From Brachionus plicatilis (taxonomy: Eukaryota; Rotifera; Eurotatoria; Ploima; Brachionidae), in NCBI GenBank assembly GCA_010279815.1, contig QEOQ01000508.1:2301152-2365151 (forward strand): a stretch of DNA of 64,000 nt. The letters are read 5' to 3'. A program made the position numbers and the translations under genes. Below, one piece after another: positions 34,180 to 47,160 of this stretch. How positions within the stretch are numbered: the first letter of the stretch is position 1; the number at the start of each line of letters is the position of its first letter. A model generated the notes under the pieces. That model did no database searches. It saw nothing but the letters and a program-made list of their open reading frames with translations, and was not told the DNA's origin.

Positions 34180-34434
34180 TTAAGTACAGACATATTCAAA
34201 AACAGTTGATTTATCATCAGTTAACTCATCTGATTTATCACAGGTAATTTTATCATATGGCCAGTCTTCTCCTGGTATTGAAGTCTCGTGTCGATCAAAA
34301 TTTAAATTATGTTCAAGATTAAATTTTATATCAAGTTATTCAATTTTAAATTGATTCTCAAATTTAATTATCACCACAAAAAGTAATATTAGTACTTTAA
34401 AAATTTGAAACCGAATATTGTTAACTCCAGCCAT
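34180..34434 (-). pseudogene. Small secreted-protein-like gene with one in-frame stop
   Basis: The frame from the ATG at 34434 starts MAGVNNIRFQIF, followed by a hydrophobic stretch KVLILLFVVIIKF that looks like a signal peptide. After one TAA (codon 33) the same frame stays open for 51 codons of polar sequence with two Cys, including HETSIPGEDWPYDKITCDK and VFEYVCT, then ends TAA. The second half has clear protein-like composition in a region where chance frames are Lys/Asn/Ile-rich. It may be a decayed gene, or the stop may lie in a short intron. No family recognised. Confidence 0.33.
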
Positions 34435-37400
34435 AGTACATTATTTAGATGGAAGCATCAGAAAGCCAATATGAAGAAAAAAGAGCATTAAAAATATAGC
34501 ATTACATAATTTTTGGTCTAAATCTAAAATCTTTTTTTTTATTCTATTTCTATTATCTAAGTAAAAATCTAAAATTAATAATGAACTTATATCAGAAAAA
34601 AATTATTTCAATATTTTCTATAATATCAACTTATTATAATGCCGGATGAGGAATTGAAACAAAATTTTGTAAAATATTTATGATAATAAAATTTAAATTA
34701 AATATGTGTTTGTAATACTTTTTATAATAGGAGTATTTTACAAGATAAAAAAACAAAAAAAATAAAATTAAAACTAATTTTTTTCTTTAGATAAAAAACG
34801 TTGTATTTTCTTTAAAATTTGCATGCCACAGTAAAGTTTTTAAAACAATGTACACTTCATTTGCAGGACCCAAATTAAATTTAGAAATTTTTTTTCAACT
34901 TTAAAATTTTAAATTTATTCAAAGCATATTTAAACAAAATTTAAATGTAGTATTCCATAAAAAAAGATAGATCAATAAGATAAATTTAAACGAAGAATTT
35001 TTCTTTTCCAATTCTAAATAATTCAAAAAGGAAACCTTATTTAAATAATATCATTTTGTTTTATTTTTTTAATCCAATAATTTTTTAAACTTTCTTCTAA
35101 TAGTAAATAATTTTTATAAGAATATTCTTTCTGCATAATATCTGCCATATAAATGATTTAATTCATTTTAGTTGAAGCTGATTTTTAAAATATCCACCAA
35201 ATTCAAGAAATACTGATGAATTAAAGTTAAGATCACCCATTTCCCATATTATTACGCAATATTTATGATGAATTTTTTTATTACTTTTTTCTACTTAATT
35301 AGTATTCTTTTTAGATAAGCCCTGTGTAGAAGTGTAGAAACAAAAAGCTAATAAATTATATTATTTCATTGTATGCCCTATTTCAAAATAAATTTTGCGC
35401 AATTCAAATAAAGTTTCTTTTTTGTTTGAATTTTCTAGTCTACAACATTATTTCGATTATATTTGAGCGTTTTTTTTAGCACGAAACTTGAATAGTCCTT
35501 TATATTTTTACAAGATTAAAATTTATACGCTAATTAAATTGTTAAATGCTAAACTATTGAAAAGACCAAATGAAGAGTGTCATATTTTCATTTTAATCGA
35601 GTGGGAAAAAGTTGACAAATTAATTTTTTAAAATGCTTGCTCTTCAAAAATTAAATGCAAAATAAATTTATTTAACAAAAAAAAATATTTTTTTATTTTT
35701 AGGTTAATTTCTTGTCAGAGTTGATTTGTAGGAAATAGTTGATAATTGACAATTGTGGGAACAAGCAAAAATCAAAAATAATTTTAAACAAATATTTAAA
35801 TTTTTTTCCAATGATTTTAATATATAAAATGAAAAAAAGAAAATATGTAGTCTAAAAAATATTCACCCAAACCACTTTAAACTAGATGTTAGTCAACCAA
35901 GATTTGGAGTCTTATCTAAGGCTTTGGAGTCTGTTACTTAGGTTAATCTAAATTTAAACAAAATTTTTAATTATCTAATAATACACAACAAACTAAATTT
36001 AATGTAAATTGTAAATTAGCTACAACTTTCCTTAGGCAAGGTATTATCTTTCGTTTATTAAATAACTAAAATTAGACTAAAATAATTTTAGCCTCGATTG
36101 TTTGCCTTTAATTTGTTTTAGTAATTTTGTGTTTCTTGGTTCAACTTTCTAATTTGAATAGGCAAAATTTTATTCAAATAAATTCATTTGTGGCTTCTTA
36201 TTTTGTCATTTCTGACCCAGTAAACAAAAGCATGTCACATGCTAGATATAGCCGTGCTTATCCTAGACATTGAATGCTTTTAGATGGCCCAATTTTTGTC
36301 ATTTATGCAGCGCGAGCTAAAAATACTTGGTCTAAAAATACAAGTTGATGGTAACCAATTTATAATACCATAATAATCTAAAAAATGAAACCAAAGTTTC
36401 CTCGCCTTTTATTTTGATTGTTCTACAAGAAAAAAAAAAGTACCTCTTGATAAATAGACAGATTAAGAACATAATTATTAAGATTTTTGAGAAAAATGAA
36501 AAAAGAAAATTCTCAAATTTATCAATCGATAATTTGTGCAAATTTTTCAGGAAACTGAATATTTAAAATTTTTACGATTCCATTAGGGCAATGAGTAGTA
36601 GTAATTAAAGTCGAAAATTTCATTGCGTATCATTTTCGGATAGAAACAAAATTTTCATAATTTAAATAAGATTTTTGTCTTAGAATAAAAGTAATTTCGC
36701 TAACAATAAATCACGTTTTTTAAATTCATCATTTAAATGTTTAGCCTTGAGTTAATTTGTTCTCTTTTAGTAAAATTTGGTGTTTACATTTAACTTAAAA
36801 AAATAATTAAATTTAAAAAAAAAAAAGCATAAAAGGAAAGTTGTTTACTCTTTAGCTCAAATCATTTATCAAAATTCGAGATATTTAATGAGCACATACT
36901 AATGATTATTTGTTGCTAGGACTATCAAATCAGTTTTTTATCGTTTGTTTGTTAGACACCAAGTGCATTATTTATTTTGGTAAGCAAGCTTGGTAAACAA
37001 TACATAACTAATCTAAAAAAGACATTTTAATACTATTTTAAGAAGATTAGAGATTCTAAAAAAAGTTTTCAAAATTTGCTTTATTTAATTTAGATTTTTT
37101 GAAAATTAAAATTTAATTTCAGTTCAAACTTGTTGTTTTTAGATCAATAAATTCATAATTTTTTTTGAAAAATTGGACCTGAAATGACTCAGAATCAAGT
37201 AATTTCAGAAATGACTTTTTTTGCATTAAAAAAATCACTTAATTTTATTTGAAATTTTTAACCACACTAAAGAAAATAATCTTTCTTAAATTAGTCAAAT
37301 TTTATCGAAACATGGGGTTCGATTATTTTTTAGGAAATTAGAGACAAGAAATTTTTTGTTTTTTTTTAATATGTAAAATTTGCTTCATTTTTAAAAATAG

Positions 37401-39339
37401 CAAATGAAAATTTTAAAAGAAAAGAAAATAATCAATTAGTCGGATTAATAAAATAGTTTTTAAGTCAACAAAAAAAATTTGAAAAATGATCCAAAAGAAA
37501 GTTATTTCCTAAGTTAATAGTTAAACATATTTTTTCATTTTTATTATTTGTTTATAATCGGTTTGGTCGATTATAATTTAAACTTAAACTTTGAAAATTT
37601 AATTGGAAGATTGTTTTTTTAATTGAAAAAATTTAAATTTTTAGATTTAAGAAAAAATAAATTTTATTTAGAAAATTTACTATTAATCATAGTAAAAAAT
37701 GGAGCTGAGTCTGGAGTTGACTTCGTTATCACACGGTGTGTTTTGAGAGACAACAAACGCAATAGTAATTTAGAAGCGTCAAAATATTTTAGCTCTAAAA
37801 AAACTATAGCGAACTTTTTTATGAATTATTTTCTTGTTGGCATAAGAACGAAAAAAATTATTTTCAAAATTAAATATTTTTTTCTCGTAGCAATAAATAA
37901 TTCGGAAAATAGAAATGTAACTCAAATGAGCTCACTGCTGTTCACAAAGACCAAATAAATATTTAATTTTAGATTAGATTTAACATGGTGTACAAAACGA
38001 TCTGTTTCGATCGAACTGTAGACACCGAACAAATTTTTTTCAAAACAAATGGTCGTCGTTTATTAATCACGTAAAATATCGATTTTATTTAAACATAGAC
38101 CAAAAATTTTGTAAAAAAGAAAACTATTTTCGACTTATTTGACGTCAAATGTCTTCAGGTAATTTCTAGTAAAAATTTGGCCTCTAGTAAAAAAATTCGT
38201 TCCATTTTTAAAATTAAAAATAAAAAAACTTTTTTAGATGATGCCATCAAGACTAGTTTGGAAAAATCTTATAAAGGTTATATTTTTATTGGGGGATAAA
38301 GGGATATCTTTTAGGAAAACAAAGTTTTTGAGAATTTTTTTTAATTGACTCAAATTAAGCAAAAATCTTGTTGAAAAAAATGATAAATCGATTCGGCTGC
38401 ACTAAATAGCAATTTTCCTTTACCTGAAATTAAATTTATGCAGGAAATCAGCAAAGTAGTATTTATTCACTAAAAAAGGGGTGAATTTATCAGAGGATTT
38501 TTGAACAAAACAATTTCGAGTGCAGTAAAATTTTTAAAATTTTGAGCCGAATTAAGTTTTTCCTAAAAAAGGTACTTAATTATATAATATATTGAAATTT
38601 AAATTTTAACTTCTTAGACCCAAAGGTAGACTTTAATTCATTTTAATTTATAAAAGTATTTTTATCTTGATCGGCAATAAAAAAAACTTAAAAAGAAAGC
38701 TATAATCTGAAGATAATATTTTAAAAATAATAAACTAAATTGAACTTTAAAAAAAGGATTCTAAAACTGTCCATAAATTTTCTTTTCAACTTTAAAAAAA
38801 ATTAAGTTCTGAATTTTAAAACTTCTTATTTTATAAAATATTCTTACATGGCATAATTCTGAAATAAATCCTAAAAATATCACATAAATAATTTTATATA
38901 TCTTAAGTTGGTTTTGGACAAAATTTTCCTAATTTTTTATTGAGATATTTTGAATGATAGAAAGAGTTAAAAGGTGCTGTTTTTTGATAAGGCAAAACTT
39001 TACAAAATGAATAAAGATATAAAAAAACATGAAAGCTGTTAATTAAGCTGTTTGTTTTTTTTTTTTTTGTAATTTTGTTATTCTGTAAAGGTAATTTAAC
39101 CTCCCACATTTAAAATAAAAAAATGAAAATTAAAAATTTTTATTTCACACTTCATGTCTTAAATAAACAGATACAGAAATATGGAGGGTTTAGTATTATT
39201 TTATTTTGTGTTGAGCATTTTAAGTCTTCTTGATTAATTTTCTCTTCTAATTCATCCATTTCTTTTGATATTTTTTAATTTAATTGCCAATTTATTTTAA
39301 ATTTTTATTGCTTTTTGAATTTTTTATTTATTTCTTTAA
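34435..39339. other. Long AT-rich stretch without supported genes
   Basis: Nearly 5 kb of AT-rich DNA. The frame at 37623-37958 (+) has a non-ATG start and only a middle segment of mixed composition (SGVDFVITRCVLRDNKR). It matches nothing I know, so it is not called. No clear inverted ends or RT motifs were found. Confidence 0.45.
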
Positions 39340-39525
39340 TTTATGCCATGCTAAAGATCCTTCAGATCAAATAAAGAAAAAATAATCAAATAAAAAAAAT
39401 TAGAGTGAAATAAAATGAAATAAAAGTAAAATTAGTTAAAATAAAATGTTAAAAAAAAGTTAAAATAAGTAATGAGAGAAGCTACATGTTTAAGTATTGC
39501 ATCTTTTAAATATTGGGAACAACAT
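39340..39525. repeat. LINE-type 3' tail repeat (copy 1)
   Basis: GCTAAAGATCCTTCAGAT is followed by long AATAAA/AAATAAAA runs and AAAATAAGTAATGAG..CTACATGTTTAAGTATTG. The same order recurs at 46285-46450 and 63215-63330. The pattern (short conserved block, A-rich simple sequence, shared end) looks like the 3' end of a dispersed LINE or SINE. Confidence 0.5.
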
Positions 39526-40223
39526 TTAGACCATTAAATGTGCCAAGCTAAAAGTAATTTGTGTCTGCCATTTAAAGACTGATCTTGATTATTCCAAATG
39601 ATAGTGTTCGGTATGGATTTTTAGATTGTACATCCTAATTGATAACTTGAGCCAATTTAAAGCTTTTCACTTCCATTTTTGTAAACTGGACCTAATAGAA
39701 CATTATCAAGTAAAATCCTAATTAAATCTTGATAGTTCTTATTTCGTTGAAACCCCCATATTTTACCGCCAATTCATGTGATTAAATATAGAAGTTTTTG
39801 TTTGATATTTTTTTGTATTTGCATCAAATGCCGAAGGTAATGCCGAGGGTAATTCCAAGGAACTTTGAGTTATTTTTCACTTTTAGTTTAGAAATCTTGA
39901 TATTTAAGATAAATTACTTCTTTATAATATTATTATTCCATTTAAAATAGAAAGCTGAGGGTTTTATTGATACTAACTTTTATTCTCTAAATGCATATCT
40001 AGTTAATAATTTGTTCAGGGCTCATATTATATGAGTTGTACCACAATATAGAACAATCACCAAAAGCTGCATCACACATTAAAATCAATCTTTTACTTTT
40101 ATCCACTAGTCTGGTAAATAATGGACAGATTTATGCAGTCTTTTTAAGTTGATTGAGAGATAATTTGGACAAAATATGGATAATTCTATTCCATTAGTTA
40201 ATAGTAGATGAAAACCAAAAAGA

Positions 40224-40721
40224 GGCATTGTGAAATTTGGTACAAAAAACAAAAACAAAATATTAAAAATTCCAAAGCTTAAGTTCTGAAGGACCAAAAC
40301 ATGTTCTGTAAATTGTAGCAGCTGATACATACTTTGTACCGCCAATATACTGATTCTGCAAAACTGTGCAAAATTCAGAATATTGTGAATTATAGTTCAA
40401 AAAACAAAAACAAAACATCAAAATGCCAGAATTTTAATCTGGACCGACTAAAACATGTTCTGTAAATTGTAGCAACTGATACATATTTTGTACCACCACT
40501 TAAAGTTTAAATAGATTTTTAATATAATTTAGTATCCCAAATTTACTAATTTCTGAGTTTTGCAGATTCTTTGTACAGTTTTGCAGAATCAGTATATTGG
40601 TGGTACAAAGGATGTATCAGCTGCTACAATTTACAGAACTTGTTTTGGTCCTTCAGAACTTAAGCTTTGGAATTTTTAATATTTTGTTTTTGTTTTTTGT
40701 ACCAATATTCACAATGCCCAA
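40224..40721. mobile_element. Foldback element with arms of about 150 bp
   Basis: The ends GGCATTGTGAAATTTGGTAC (about 40224) and the reverse complement of GTACCAATATTCACAATGCC (to about 40719) open two inverted arms of about 150 bp that are almost identical. Each contains CAAAACATGTTCTGTAAATT or its complement and ATACTGATTCTGCAAAACTG. A third, diverged copy of the arm (about 40382-40505) lies in the centre. The reading frames across the arms are only consequences of the repeat. Confidence 0.75.
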
Positions 40722-41921
40722 AAAAGATGTCGAATCAAAATTAATCGAATATCCAACTACATTCATTAGTTGCTTCCTTAATAAACCTTCTTTTTGTTAC
40801 TATCAGTCCAATATTTTAACCTTGATTAAATGTCATAATTTACTTGAATTTATTTTATTTAATATAATTATTTTTCTTTCAATCTGAAGAAACTTAATCT
40901 CAATGCATACTTAGAAATACATTAATAGAATTATCAAAGAAGTTATTTTGATGTCCTTGGAACAGAATGGTTTAATAATTTAATCATTTAAGATTTTGTT
41001 TATTTAATCTAAGTGTTTATAAAATATTCATTTCCTAAATTTTCTTAAATTTTTTTATTGAATTATTTTGAATGATTACACTTTTCAAAAGGAATCAAAG
41101 ATCCAATACCAATATCCATTTACTAATTAATCCTTTTCTTTTGATATTTTCTAGCTTCTAAATCTTTTAAAAATGTTTTGTTTATTAACCAGAAATTAAA
41201 CTTTTTAAATTTTAAATAAATATTGAGAATAAGAAAAATTTAAATAATTTAATTTTTTTTAAAATAAAATTTAAAAATAATCTAATTTAATGTTCAATGA
41301 GTTTAATGAGTTTCGAAAAATACAAGATCACATTTTCAAAAGTGCCTTGAGGGTTCATAATTTACAAAATTAAATTTAAAACAAACTTAGGCTTTTGTTC
41401 AAGTTTAATTAAATAAAAAAATCTTCAGTTTTTTGTAGACTAAATGCATGCATATTTTACCAGTTAAATCTAAACTTGCATGCATTTAGCTTAATCGAAT
41501 GCATGCAAAACCTCGAATGAACATAACTCATTTAAATCTCTCTAATCTTTCAAGTCAAACACTTTTTTCCACTTGTACATTCTACGCGGTCTAAACAAAG
41601 CGCTAGAAGACAGTCTACTCAACAGGTCGTCTTGGCCAATTGTGTGACATGGTATGCACATTTGGTCACTCACTAATTGAGCTCGGACAAAGTGGCCAAA
41701 TTTGACATTTGGCAAAAATTTGGCAAATACTCAAATATTTTCCCACAAAAACAAACAAAAAGTCAACTCACGTACTTTTTACTATTAATTTACTTTAACT
41801 TGATTTAAATTACGTAATAAAAAATTCCACTTGATAAAAAATAACCTTTATTTTCTATTATTTTATTTAGATGATTAAAATAGGACTTTATTTGTAGCTT
41901 TTTCTGGCTTATTTTTTAAAA
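40722..41921. other. Upstream region of Pellino, with a GCATGC inverted repeat
   Basis: Mostly AT-rich. At 41440-41452 and 41477-41489 a perfect 13-bp inverted repeat CTAAATGCATGCA lies about 430 bp before the Pellino ATG, and a third ATGCATGC follows at about 41499. The 41560-41700 part is GC-richer and may hold the promoter or an untranslated exon. No protein-coding exon was seen. Confidence 0.4.
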
Positions 41922-44900
41922 ATGACAAAATCCATAGACTTACCAAATATTCCCAAACTCAACATTAGAAGCCGAAGTTCGAGCAGAGAAAAACCGGCCA
42001 CTTTGTTTGTTACCAATGCGATAGTTCGAACCAATTCGAATAACAAACTAGCTCACAGCAATGAGTCCAATCCGTCTACGTCAACCACCGCCTCATCGGG
42101 CTCATACTCAACCTCGTCATCTTTCACAGACTCGGGATCACATTTGGACGCCAATAACAACAGCTGCCACATCAACCATGATTTGTTTCCAAAATTAAAA
42201 GAAACTGAGAAATTTTCCACACCGACTGAAACACGGCGCATCAACGCCACCTCTATCAAATACGGTGAGCTTGTCATCCTGGGCTACAATGGCTCCATAC
42301 CCAACTCCAATAGTCCCAGACGCAAGAGCAAATTTGTGCTTAAGAGACGCGATTTGCCCAACGGTGTTAAACCGGCTTCTCAACACTTTGTCCAATCTTC
42401 TCAAGAGGCTGATGTAAGTAGCCCAAAAAATAAAAATATTTATAACTAAAAATTAAGGCTTTGTAAATTTTCATACAAACTTTGCATAAAAAATACAAAA
42501 ATAACATTCTTCTTATTCTAAATTGTCAAAAATACAATTTTGACAAAATTAATTTTAATTTTTTTGGGAAAAATTGATGATGAAAAAAAATATCAATTTT
42601 TTGAGATCTCTTTATTTTTGGATCCATTCTTTTGGATCATCATAATTTAATTTATTTGAAATAAAAAAATAATTAGCAGATTGTTCAAAGTAAATAAAGA
42701 AAAAATCAAAATTAGAATTCAGTACTCGGCACAAGAAACTCTTAATAATTGAGAATATGAAATATGAATTTAAAGTACGGAGATTAGTAAAACATAAAAG
42801 AAGATTTAATAAAATAAATAAATGGACATAACACTAAAAAGAAAATATTTTATTCAAAAAGAGAAATTCACTTAAAGAAAATAATTATTTAAGCATAAAC
42901 AAAAATAAAATAAGTTTATTTGTACACAATTTTTTTAAATAGTCTAATAAATTTAAACACATAGAGATGCCTAAAAATTACTCATAAAAAATGAAAAAAA
43001 TCTTTTACTAGAGATTTTTTGGTTTTGGTGCACGTTATAATCATGTATCGAGTAAGGCAAGTTTCGTTATATGTACATTAAGATTATCTTTTTTGAATTT
43101 TTTATTTATTTTTTATCTTTTTTTTTCAATTTTTTAGGAAGTTAATTTTGAGCCTTATCTGTTATTTTTTTTTATTCACTTTTTTAAGTCTATCTAATCT
43201 TTATACTTAAATTTATTCTTAAACAATCATAGAGCTTCGTAGTTGTAGTTTTAAATAAGCATCAAAATGATTTTATACGAATATTATTTTAATAAATTTC
43301 AAAAAATGGATATATCTGTTATCATGTTTTATGAATTTAAAATATTTTAAAAAAATATTAATTTTTAATTCTGCAAGCTTTTGTTGGTACATTTAAATAA
43401 TTAAAAAAATTCATGGAATATTCCGTCAAATAATTTAATATTTTTTTTAAATAAATTTTTTTCAAATTAAATGTTTAGTTCGATTTATTTCAGAAGTAAT
43501 TGTAAATTAAGAATTACAAAAAATTTTTTAATTAAAGTAAAACCGGATATAAAAAATTCGAATTTGCACAAGAAAAAATTTCTTATATCACACAATTTCT
43601 TATAAACGAAAATTTTTTTATTAAAAAACTGTTAAATGATGAATAGGGAAGTTTAGAGAAACTGTTTTATTTATCTCCGCATCAATCTATGCAATTGAGA
43701 ATTTGAATTCTTTTTTCTAGACTAATAGCATTCCTCTGATTGTTTATTTTGTCATTTTTATCATCGCCTTTTTTATTATTTGTAATTTTTAAAAAGTTAT
43801 AAAAAACAAAAAAAGTTCAACTTTCATGTAAGCAACAAGTTTAATATGAAAAACATCTTATTTGTTTTTAAAAATCAATTTAATTTGTGCGATAAATTTT
43901 CTTTATGAGAATTTCTTACATTCAAAAAAATAAGCACTAAAGGTATAGTAAAAGTTTTTGTCCCTTTAGGTTTAGTTTATTATAAGCGAAAATTTCTTAC
44001 GCCCATATTTCTTATAAACGGTTTTCACTGTACATATTAAAATAATTGATAAAATTTTTTTCTGGAACCTTTCTTACACTTACACATAAATAAAAATCCA
44101 AAATCCATGCTTTTTTTAAGAATCAGATTTGTTATTTTTTAAGTCAAAATTAATATTGTAATTCTCGAGCGCTTTATTCACATGAAATTGAATTTTTTCC
44201 GTTCCAATTAGTTATTAAAGTTTTTTACAGATAGAAAGCCTAAATTAAAAAAAATTGAGAATTAATTATAAAAAAAATTTCAAAGTCATTGACTTAAAAA
44301 TAACAAATAAAGACTTTGTTTAGATTTTAAATTTTTTATTCAAATTTTTATTTTTGAAAATTGAAGATTGACAAAGCCAAAAAAAAAAAAAAATTAAAAA
44401 AAAATTTTAAAAATTTTAAAAATTTTAAATTTCAATTAAAGAATTTAATTCAAAAAAATCCAAATCATTCAGTTACGTACACTTTGTCGCGTAACCAAAC
44501 AGTTGTAGTTCAGTACACCAGCGATGACAAGACTGACATGTTTCAGATAGGTCGATCTTCGGAGTCGGCCATCGATTTCATAGTTTTGGATACTCAGGTG
44601 CCCCAGGTGACAAACTGTTCTCTCAAAATGCCAAACCAACACCAACAAAGCACTATAAGCCGCTTTTCGTGTAGAATAATTGTGGACCGAGAGTACCCGT
44701 ACACGGCCCGAATATACGCAGCAGGCTTTGACGCTTCCAAGAGAATTTTTCTGGGCGAAAAAGCAACCAAATGGACCAACGAAAAAAACGAGCTGGACGG
44801 TGTTACCACCAACGGTGTCCTAATAATGCATCCTTCAAATGGCTATACAGCTGCTGAGAGCAAGTCCAGCGAATGGATGGAAGTGTCTGTGGGAGGCGCA

Positions 44901-45575
44901 GTTTTCAGCCTGTCCGAGACAAGGCTGGCCCCCATGCTGTCCAAAAGTGGCCAAGCTTCCAACACAAACAAGAGCAACATTCTAAGAGATGGCACTTTGA
45001 TTGATCTGTGTGGGGCTACGCTGCTTTGGCGCTCTATTGAGGGCCTACAGCGCACGCCCACTAAACACTATCTGGACATGAATCTCGAATACTTGAACCA
45101 TCTGCGTCCCCAGTGTCCAGTGGGACTTAAAACACTAGTTTTCGCGTCCAACGCGTCCCATGACTCAAACCAGTACGAGATGAACTCGTCGAACTCGAGT
45201 CTCAATTCAAGCGACCGCATTCCCATGGTCTATCTCAAGTGTGGCCATGTTCACGGCAACCACGACTGGGGCATTAAAAAAGACAATGAGCGTGAGTGTC
45301 CACTGTGCCGCAAAGTCGGGCCCTATGTTCAGCTTGTGATGGGTGTCGAGTCGTCGCTTTACACCGACACTGACATGAACAGCGCCAATTTGTTCAAAGC
45401 GTACGCATTCAGACCTTGTGGTCACATGGCAAGTGAAAAAACGTGTAAATACTGGAGTCGAATTATGGTGCCGCAAGGCACTGCCCAAGGCCTGAGTAGC
45501 ATTTGTCCATTTTGTGCTGTCACGTTGTGCAAAGAGCAGCCTTGTGTTAAGCTCATTTTTCAGGAGGGAGTTTGA
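41922..45575 (+). CDS. PELI: Pellino E3 ubiquitin ligase, two exons
   Basis: E3 ubiquitin ligase of Toll/IL-1 signalling with an N-terminal FHA-type phosphopeptide domain and a C-terminal RING-like domain. Exon 1 is 41922-42413 with a strong GTAAGT donor. Exon 2 is 44442-45575, its acceptor TTAAAG in phase 0. The intron is 2028 nt and the protein 541 aa, against about 420 in vertebrates. The first about 110 residues are a Ser/Thr/Asn-rich extension with RSRSSSR. The family core starts at SIKYGELVILGYNGSIPN. Then follow SPRRKSKFVLKRR, NGVKP, SVTYTLSRNQTVVVQYTSDD, TDMFQIGRSSESAIDFIV, STISRFSCRI, TARIYAAGFDASKRIFLGEK and LIDLCGATLLWRS. The RING-like end has KCGHVHGNHDWG, CPLCRKVGPYVQL, PCGHMASEKT and CPFCAV. 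Frames between 44361 and 44441 are intron tail, not protein. The polyA signal is probably AATAAA at 45874. Confidence 0.94.
42414..44441 (+). other. Pellino intron
   Basis: A 2.0 kb AT-rich intron. It holds no recognisable transposon protein and no long inverted repeat; nothing else could be supported. Confidence 0.6.
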
Positions 45576-46284
45576 ATTGGAGTCTGGATAGAGCCAGCGA
45601 ATACGGGTTTATTTGTAGCTTAAAAAGTAAAGACGACAAAAATTTGTAAATTTTTTTTTTCTTCAAAGATTTTTATTAAAAAAAAAATTTTATCTTCTCA
45701 TTTCATCTCACATTTACGTGCCGATTTCGCATACACCGATTTTCTTTAGACTTAAAAAGCCATTTTTATTTGTCACAATGTTTCAATTTTAAACTTTTGC
45801 TTTTATTAATTATTTAATAAATTTTACCTTTAATTTTTTTTTTTTTTATATTTTTATGCTAAATCGACCATTGAATAAACGAAAAAAAATTTAATCAAGT
45901 GAAAAAATTTACAAAAAATTAAATTTCTTCTTAAATTTATGCAAAATTTTTGTCAAAAAATAAAAGAAGAAATTTGCATTAGACAAAACTGATTGTTTTT
46001 TCGGTGTTTATCTTTAGGTTTACAATCCAGTAATTTCTCTCAAATTCTCGATCAAGACATTTTTTAGTATCCTCCAAAGAGCGAAAACTACAGAAAGGAA
46101 AATAACTTTTACCTTATCCTCTAGTTTTTCCTTTAGAATTAGGTTCAAAAGCCTGATCTTGAGATATGTTATTAGGAATTTCTTAAATCACAGACATTTT
46201 TTTTTAATTACAGAGTTATTTTAGAGTTTAATTTTTTTATTTGTTTATCTGTATCAAACTAGTGATATTATTACTCATTTATTT
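45576..46284. other. Pellino 3' flank
   Basis: 3' UTR and AT-rich intergenic DNA. AATAAA hexamers lie at about 45811 and 45874, the latter followed by T-rich sequence. Nothing else seen. Confidence 0.45.
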
Positions 46285-46450
46285 GTTTTATCTGTGCCGA
46301 GCTAAAGCTCTTTCAGATTGAAAAAAAATAAAAATCAAGAAAAAATAAAGTAAAAAAAAATTTAAGAAAAAAGTAAGATAAAAAAAATAAAAATATACAT
46401 TAATGGACAAATAAAATGGACATATTGTACAAGTGCAAAATGTTTAAATA
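46285..46450. repeat. LINE-type 3' tail repeat (copy 2)
   Basis: GAGCTAAAGCTCTTTCAGAT with following A-rich runs matches the blocks at 39340-39525 and 63215-63330. Confidence 0.45.
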
Positions 46451-46506
46451 TTGAACAGTTCAGGAAAGAAAGAAGAAAAAGTAAAATAGCAGAATGGAGT
46501 TAGGTA

Positions 46507-47160
46507 TTCGACATATCTAGATTCAAAACCTGATAAGGCTACATTGGTCTATATAAAGGTAAAATCAAAAGTGTTAATTTGATATACAAAACAAGAAAGT
46601 TAAAATAAATTTCAAAGTGGCAATTTTTATAGAACATTATCGGATTAATTAATAATTAATTTTTTTTTTCTTGATGGCATAAGAAATTCATTTCAATCAA
46701 TTATGTATTAATAAATTAAAATAGTGATAAATTAAATGTAATTGACATTGATTTCAAAAAAAAACTAAAATTTTATTTTGTTCCTAATTCATTATTTTAG
46801 TTTTTTAAATACATATTATTGTTATTTAAAAATATTAGTCTATTGTCAATTTGGGATGCTTGAAAATTTGCAGATTTATTAGAGAATTTTGCAGGTACGG
46901 TATTTTGGTAGTACAGAGGACTAATCATTTGCTAAAATTTACAGAGCATGCTTTGGTTTGTCAGAACTTAAGCTTGGGTATTTTTTTGTTTTTTGTACCA
47001 AATTTCACATTGCCGACTTTGTCAGAGATTTTTTTCTTTGTAAAATTTTCAAAAAATGACGAATACAATGGTAAAGTTTAAGTTCTATTTTTGAAATTTT
47101 TTATATTCTTAAAATGAAATTTTTGATGATAAAAAAAGGAATTGTCGATGTGTATACTTG
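46507..47160 (+). repeat. LINE 3' region, direct repeat of 50828-51546
   Basis: Nearly identical to 50828-51546, starting TTCGACATATCTAGATTC and ending near GTGTATACTT. The other copy carries an extra about 50 bp (near 51155-51207) and sits directly after an RT C-terminal coding piece, so this is probably a 5'-truncated copy of the same LINE. It includes a nested copy of the GTACCAAATTTCACA repeat. Confidence 0.7.

Noticed and set aside
37623..37958. 111-codon plus-strand frame
   Set aside because: Non-ATG start and no recognisable domain. The middle segment is slightly protein-like, but not enough to call a gene.
40106..40887. Two look-alike frames reading YQLLQFTE..LVLQNLSFGIFNI
   Set aside because: They are the two arms of one foldback repeat read in opposite directions, not a gene family. 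The frames at 46851 and 51218 are the same repeat.
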